From Acanthaster planci (Eukaryota; Echinodermata; Asteroidea; Valvatida; Acanthasteridae): DNA of 64,000 nt. The notes under the pieces were generated by a model. It had not been told where the DNA came from. It saw only the letters and a program-made list of their open reading frames with translations, and did no database searches. This document shows positions 61,873-64,000 of this stretch, one piece after another. The DNA is taken from the NCBI RefSeq assembly GCF_001949145.1, contig NW_019091359.1, positions 1,832,337-1,896,336 of the forward strand. Reading direction: 5' to 3'. Made by a program: the position numbers and the translations under genes. Positions within the stretch are counted from its first letter, which is position 1. Every line of letters begins with the position of its first letter.

Positions 61873-62269
61873 GAGCAGCTGTTTCTATTTTGAAGAGCAG
61901 CTCTTTTCATTTAAAAGCTAGTTTTATGTTCTAGAGCAAAGACCAAGTTCTGGCAATTTGTGGTTTAGGTAACGCTTGCTGGCAAAGATCTCACGATAAG
62001 TAACTGAAGCAACTACTTCGTCATAAGTCCTAAACTAAAGTGCCGCCTGATCAAATGCAGACATTGCGCATCCAACGCCACTACAGCCATTGATGATGGT
62101 GGCTTTGGGAAATCGAAAAGCTGCTTTAAAAAGAAAAAAAGCTACTTGAATGTAGAAATAGGCCTAGACCCTCTTTAAATAAAAATTAACTGTTCTGGAA
62201 AATATAAATAGCTGCTCTGAAAAATACACATAGCAGCTCTTGAAAATAAAGTAGCTCCTCTCGTGAATA
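61873..62269. repeat. Element of inverted 22 bp units
   Basis: On the right, units like AGCTGCTCTGAAAAATA start at about 62118, 62140, 62166, 62188, 62210, 62232 and 62253, a 21-26 base spacing centred on 22. On the left, at 61873-61940, about three units with the same spacing lie in the opposite orientation (GAGCAGCT at 61873 and 61895). About 175 unrelated bases separate the two arrays. The plan is that of a fold-back element. Confidence 0.65.
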
Positions 62270-62870
62270 AAAAAGTAAAAGATGTTAAAACCAAAAGTTA
62301 CTTTAAAAATATGGTTTTATTAAACGGGGCAATGAATTTCACTTCCCGGCCATGACGCCATCAAGCTTGTAATTGAACATAAAAATAAGATAAGGCCCGT
62401 GACCAAATCTTACTTAGAGTTCCTAAAAATGGAGTCAGTACAGTTGGCATGATTTCTTTTGGGGGGGTTCTATCGATTACACGACGTCTCTGATCCAATC
62501 TCAAACGATTGGTTTGTTTGGTGAGAATTCCACACATCATGTACGGACATCTCTATACTAGCTACTTCCCCTTAGTGACATGTCAGCAACCAGGAAGCGA
62601 TAACATGTTCTAAAAAGTTAAATTTAGCCGGGAAAATATTATAAGTTTACTTAGAAAACAGTTTTTTCGGACCAGTCTTCAAGCCTCTAGGGTTTCAGCA
62701 CATGGACCTTGTTCCCAGTGTTGCCGTGACCGGCGGCAAGGTTGTCCCCAAGCAACATGAAGAGACTTAACGGCCCCATTCGCATTTTTCTAACCGACTT
62801 CTCCCATAGCCTCTTAAGGAAATTTAACATTTGTGAATATATTACGAACTACTAATGCAATGTACTCAAC

Positions 62871-62940
62871 CTGTAAAAATTAAAGGACAACTTATTGATA
62901 CAGAGTCCTGTAAAAATTAAAGGACAACTTATTGATACAC
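62871..62940 (+). repeat. 37 bp tandem duplication
   Basis: CTGTAAAAATTAAAGGACAA plus CTTATTGATACA at 62871 repeats exactly at 62908. The copies are identical over 32 bases, so the duplication is recent or is an assembly artefact. Confidence 0.9.
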
Positions 62941-63619
62941 AGTGATCACAAATAACCAATAGCCTACCAAATGACTCCTGAGTCAAGTTTCCTAGAATAA
63001 ACGTCTGTTGGGTGTCCACTCAATTCCTCCACGTCACGATGAGTAAAAATGCCACTACAGCGAGTCATGAGTTAAATACAATCCGACGATGACACGCAAA
63101 TTCCATATGAACACGTTGGAGATCACTATAAAGCACAGGCCGAGAGTCCTACGCAACCCATGCAATGGCGAGGAGTGAGAAATAAATCGAATATTGACAT
63201 AGCTACGGCGTGAATAACACGGTTCAGTGAACTGCATGTAGTGTACCCACTGTACATGTACAATCACATGCATCGCCACGTCACCTCTTCGTGACATTAT
63301 AGCAACTCCCACTGGAAAATTTTTGCCTGGTTACACACGGTGACTCCTAAGTATTCCGTTCCATCATGACTATAAATGTCGAACTTTTGGGTTCGTATGC
63401 CTATAACTGCCTCACCACACTTCTGTTTTGGGGAACATTTTCGTCAAGAAACTTCACGGTGCATCTCGGTGAATATTTTGCGGGACCGAGGTCAGGTATG
63501 CTCTACAGATGTGCATTGCTTGTATATCGTCGGGCTCCGACCGAAAAGATTTAGCTGGTTCCCTGCTGCTGTATTAACACCAGGTGGTTGTCACCGTTTA
63601 AAAAAATACATGCAGTGTA

Positions 63620-63642
63620 TGACGTAATGCGTGGGATTCCCC
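63620..63642 (+). promoter_or_regulatory. CRE-like plus kappaB-like pair
   Basis: TGACGTAA (63620-63627) is followed by GGGATTCCCC (63633-63642). The arrangement recalls TGACGTAATGGG next to TTTTCCCCC at 26199-26219. Confidence 0.3.
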
Positions 63643-63804
63643 CTTCTTTAGGCGCAGCTCGTACCACTGATCTCTATTGTCAGTGGCTCGTACTCACTGT
63701 TTTTCCATATTTTGTGTGGACGTGTTGGGGGCACGGACGTGTATATACGTCCGTGGTTGGGGGTTGCGCAGGTCAATTACATGTACATGCAATATGCAAA
63801 ATTA

Positions 63805-63929
63805 CGGAGCCCCTAAAGGGACACCCCCGATTTTTTTTTTATCTCGTCCGCACAACATTATCTCGTGCGCAAGACATTATCTCGTGCGCACGAGATAAAA
63901 AAAAATGGGATGACCCTTTAGGGGCTCTG
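63805..63929. mobile_element. TA-flanked MITE with 19 bp tandem core
   Basis: The ends CGGAGCCCCTAAAGGG and CCCTTTAGGGGCTCTG are inverted repeats and are flanked on each side by TA (63803-63804, 63930-63931), as expected for a Tc1/mariner-type target. The core repeats ATCTCGTGCGCAnnACATT 2.7 times with a 19-base period (63841-63896) and ends in the palindrome ATCTCGTGCGCACGAGAT. There is no coding capacity. Confidence 0.8.
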
Positions 63930-64000
63930 TACAAAATAATACAACAGAAATCGAAAATTTTTTCTTAATTAAATTGTGATGCATATTGCAGAATCCGGAA
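63930..64000. other. Window edge
   Basis: AT-rich sequence after the MITE; nothing recognised. Confidence 0.5.

Noticed and set aside
61873-62269. CRISPR array (short regularly spaced units)
   Set aside because: The units are degenerate, lack distinct spacers, occur in both orientations, and the DNA is eukaryotic.
24511-64000. Whole-unit tandem duplication of 24.5-45 kb onto 45-66 kb
   Set aside because: Beyond the 1.25 kb A/B repeat, the only in-order matches are a 60-base dispersed repeat and weak promoter-like similarities. That is not enough to claim it.

Overview
The window is eukaryotic nuclear DNA. It contains multi-exon genes with GT-AG introns, about 40% GC by eye, many copies of the tacatgta motif, frequent poly-C/poly-G runs, and decayed LINEs, tRNA-type SINEs and small inverted-repeat elements. 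The two recognisable genes are animal orthologues. Intron structure, repeat types and gene order suggest a marine invertebrate, most likely a deuterostome such as an echinoderm. That last step is inference and is not proven by the sequence.

Region 1 (1-24.9 kb, + strand): the 3' half of exportin-T (XPOT), the Ran-dependent nuclear export receptor for tRNA. Eleven exons were located by splice sites, reading phase and family similarity. They give about 479 residues, ending at a stop at 24326-24328; the N-terminal half lies to the left of the window. The introns carry two tRNA-type SINEs in opposite orientations, a third SINE-like fragment, a palindromic MITE, and a MITE whose ends and TTAA-like flanks recall piggyBac.

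Region 2 (24.5-44.2 kb): about 19 kb with no confirmed exon. It starts with a roughly 1.25 kb repeat (copy A). A stretch at 26.2-27.1 kb follows with promoter-like features: CRE-like and kappaB-like sites, CACGTG E-boxes, an NRF-1-like site and a strong splice donor. Further on are an 800 bp inverted-terminal-repeat element, a frameshifted LINE remnant (35.4-36.6 kb), half of a MITE, and a fold-back AT-rich element at 43.1-43.45 kb.

Region 3 (44.2-45.2 kb, + strand): three exons of a TBK1/IKK-epsilon orthologue, the innate-immunity and autophagy kinase. They cover the glycine loop, the VAVK lysine and the helix-C glutamate. No exon with the HRD or DFG motifs was found in the remaining 18.8 kb. 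Either intron 4 is very long or this is a truncated copy. Human XPOT and TBK1 are also direct neighbours in the same orientation (12q14), so the pair is an old linkage.

Region 4 (45.2-64 kb): a second copy (B) of the 1.25 kb repeat starts 17 bases after the last TBK1 exon seen. After it come near-consensus kappaB sites, a long 18 bp perfect hairpin, two different LINE 3' ends and a SINE fragment on the minus strand (57.5-59.6 kb), a G-rich tract, an element built of 22 bp units in opposite orientations (61.9-62.3 kb), and a MITE flanked by TA near the right edge. No complete gene was recognised here. Most ORFs in the window are short and look like chance or antisense shadows.
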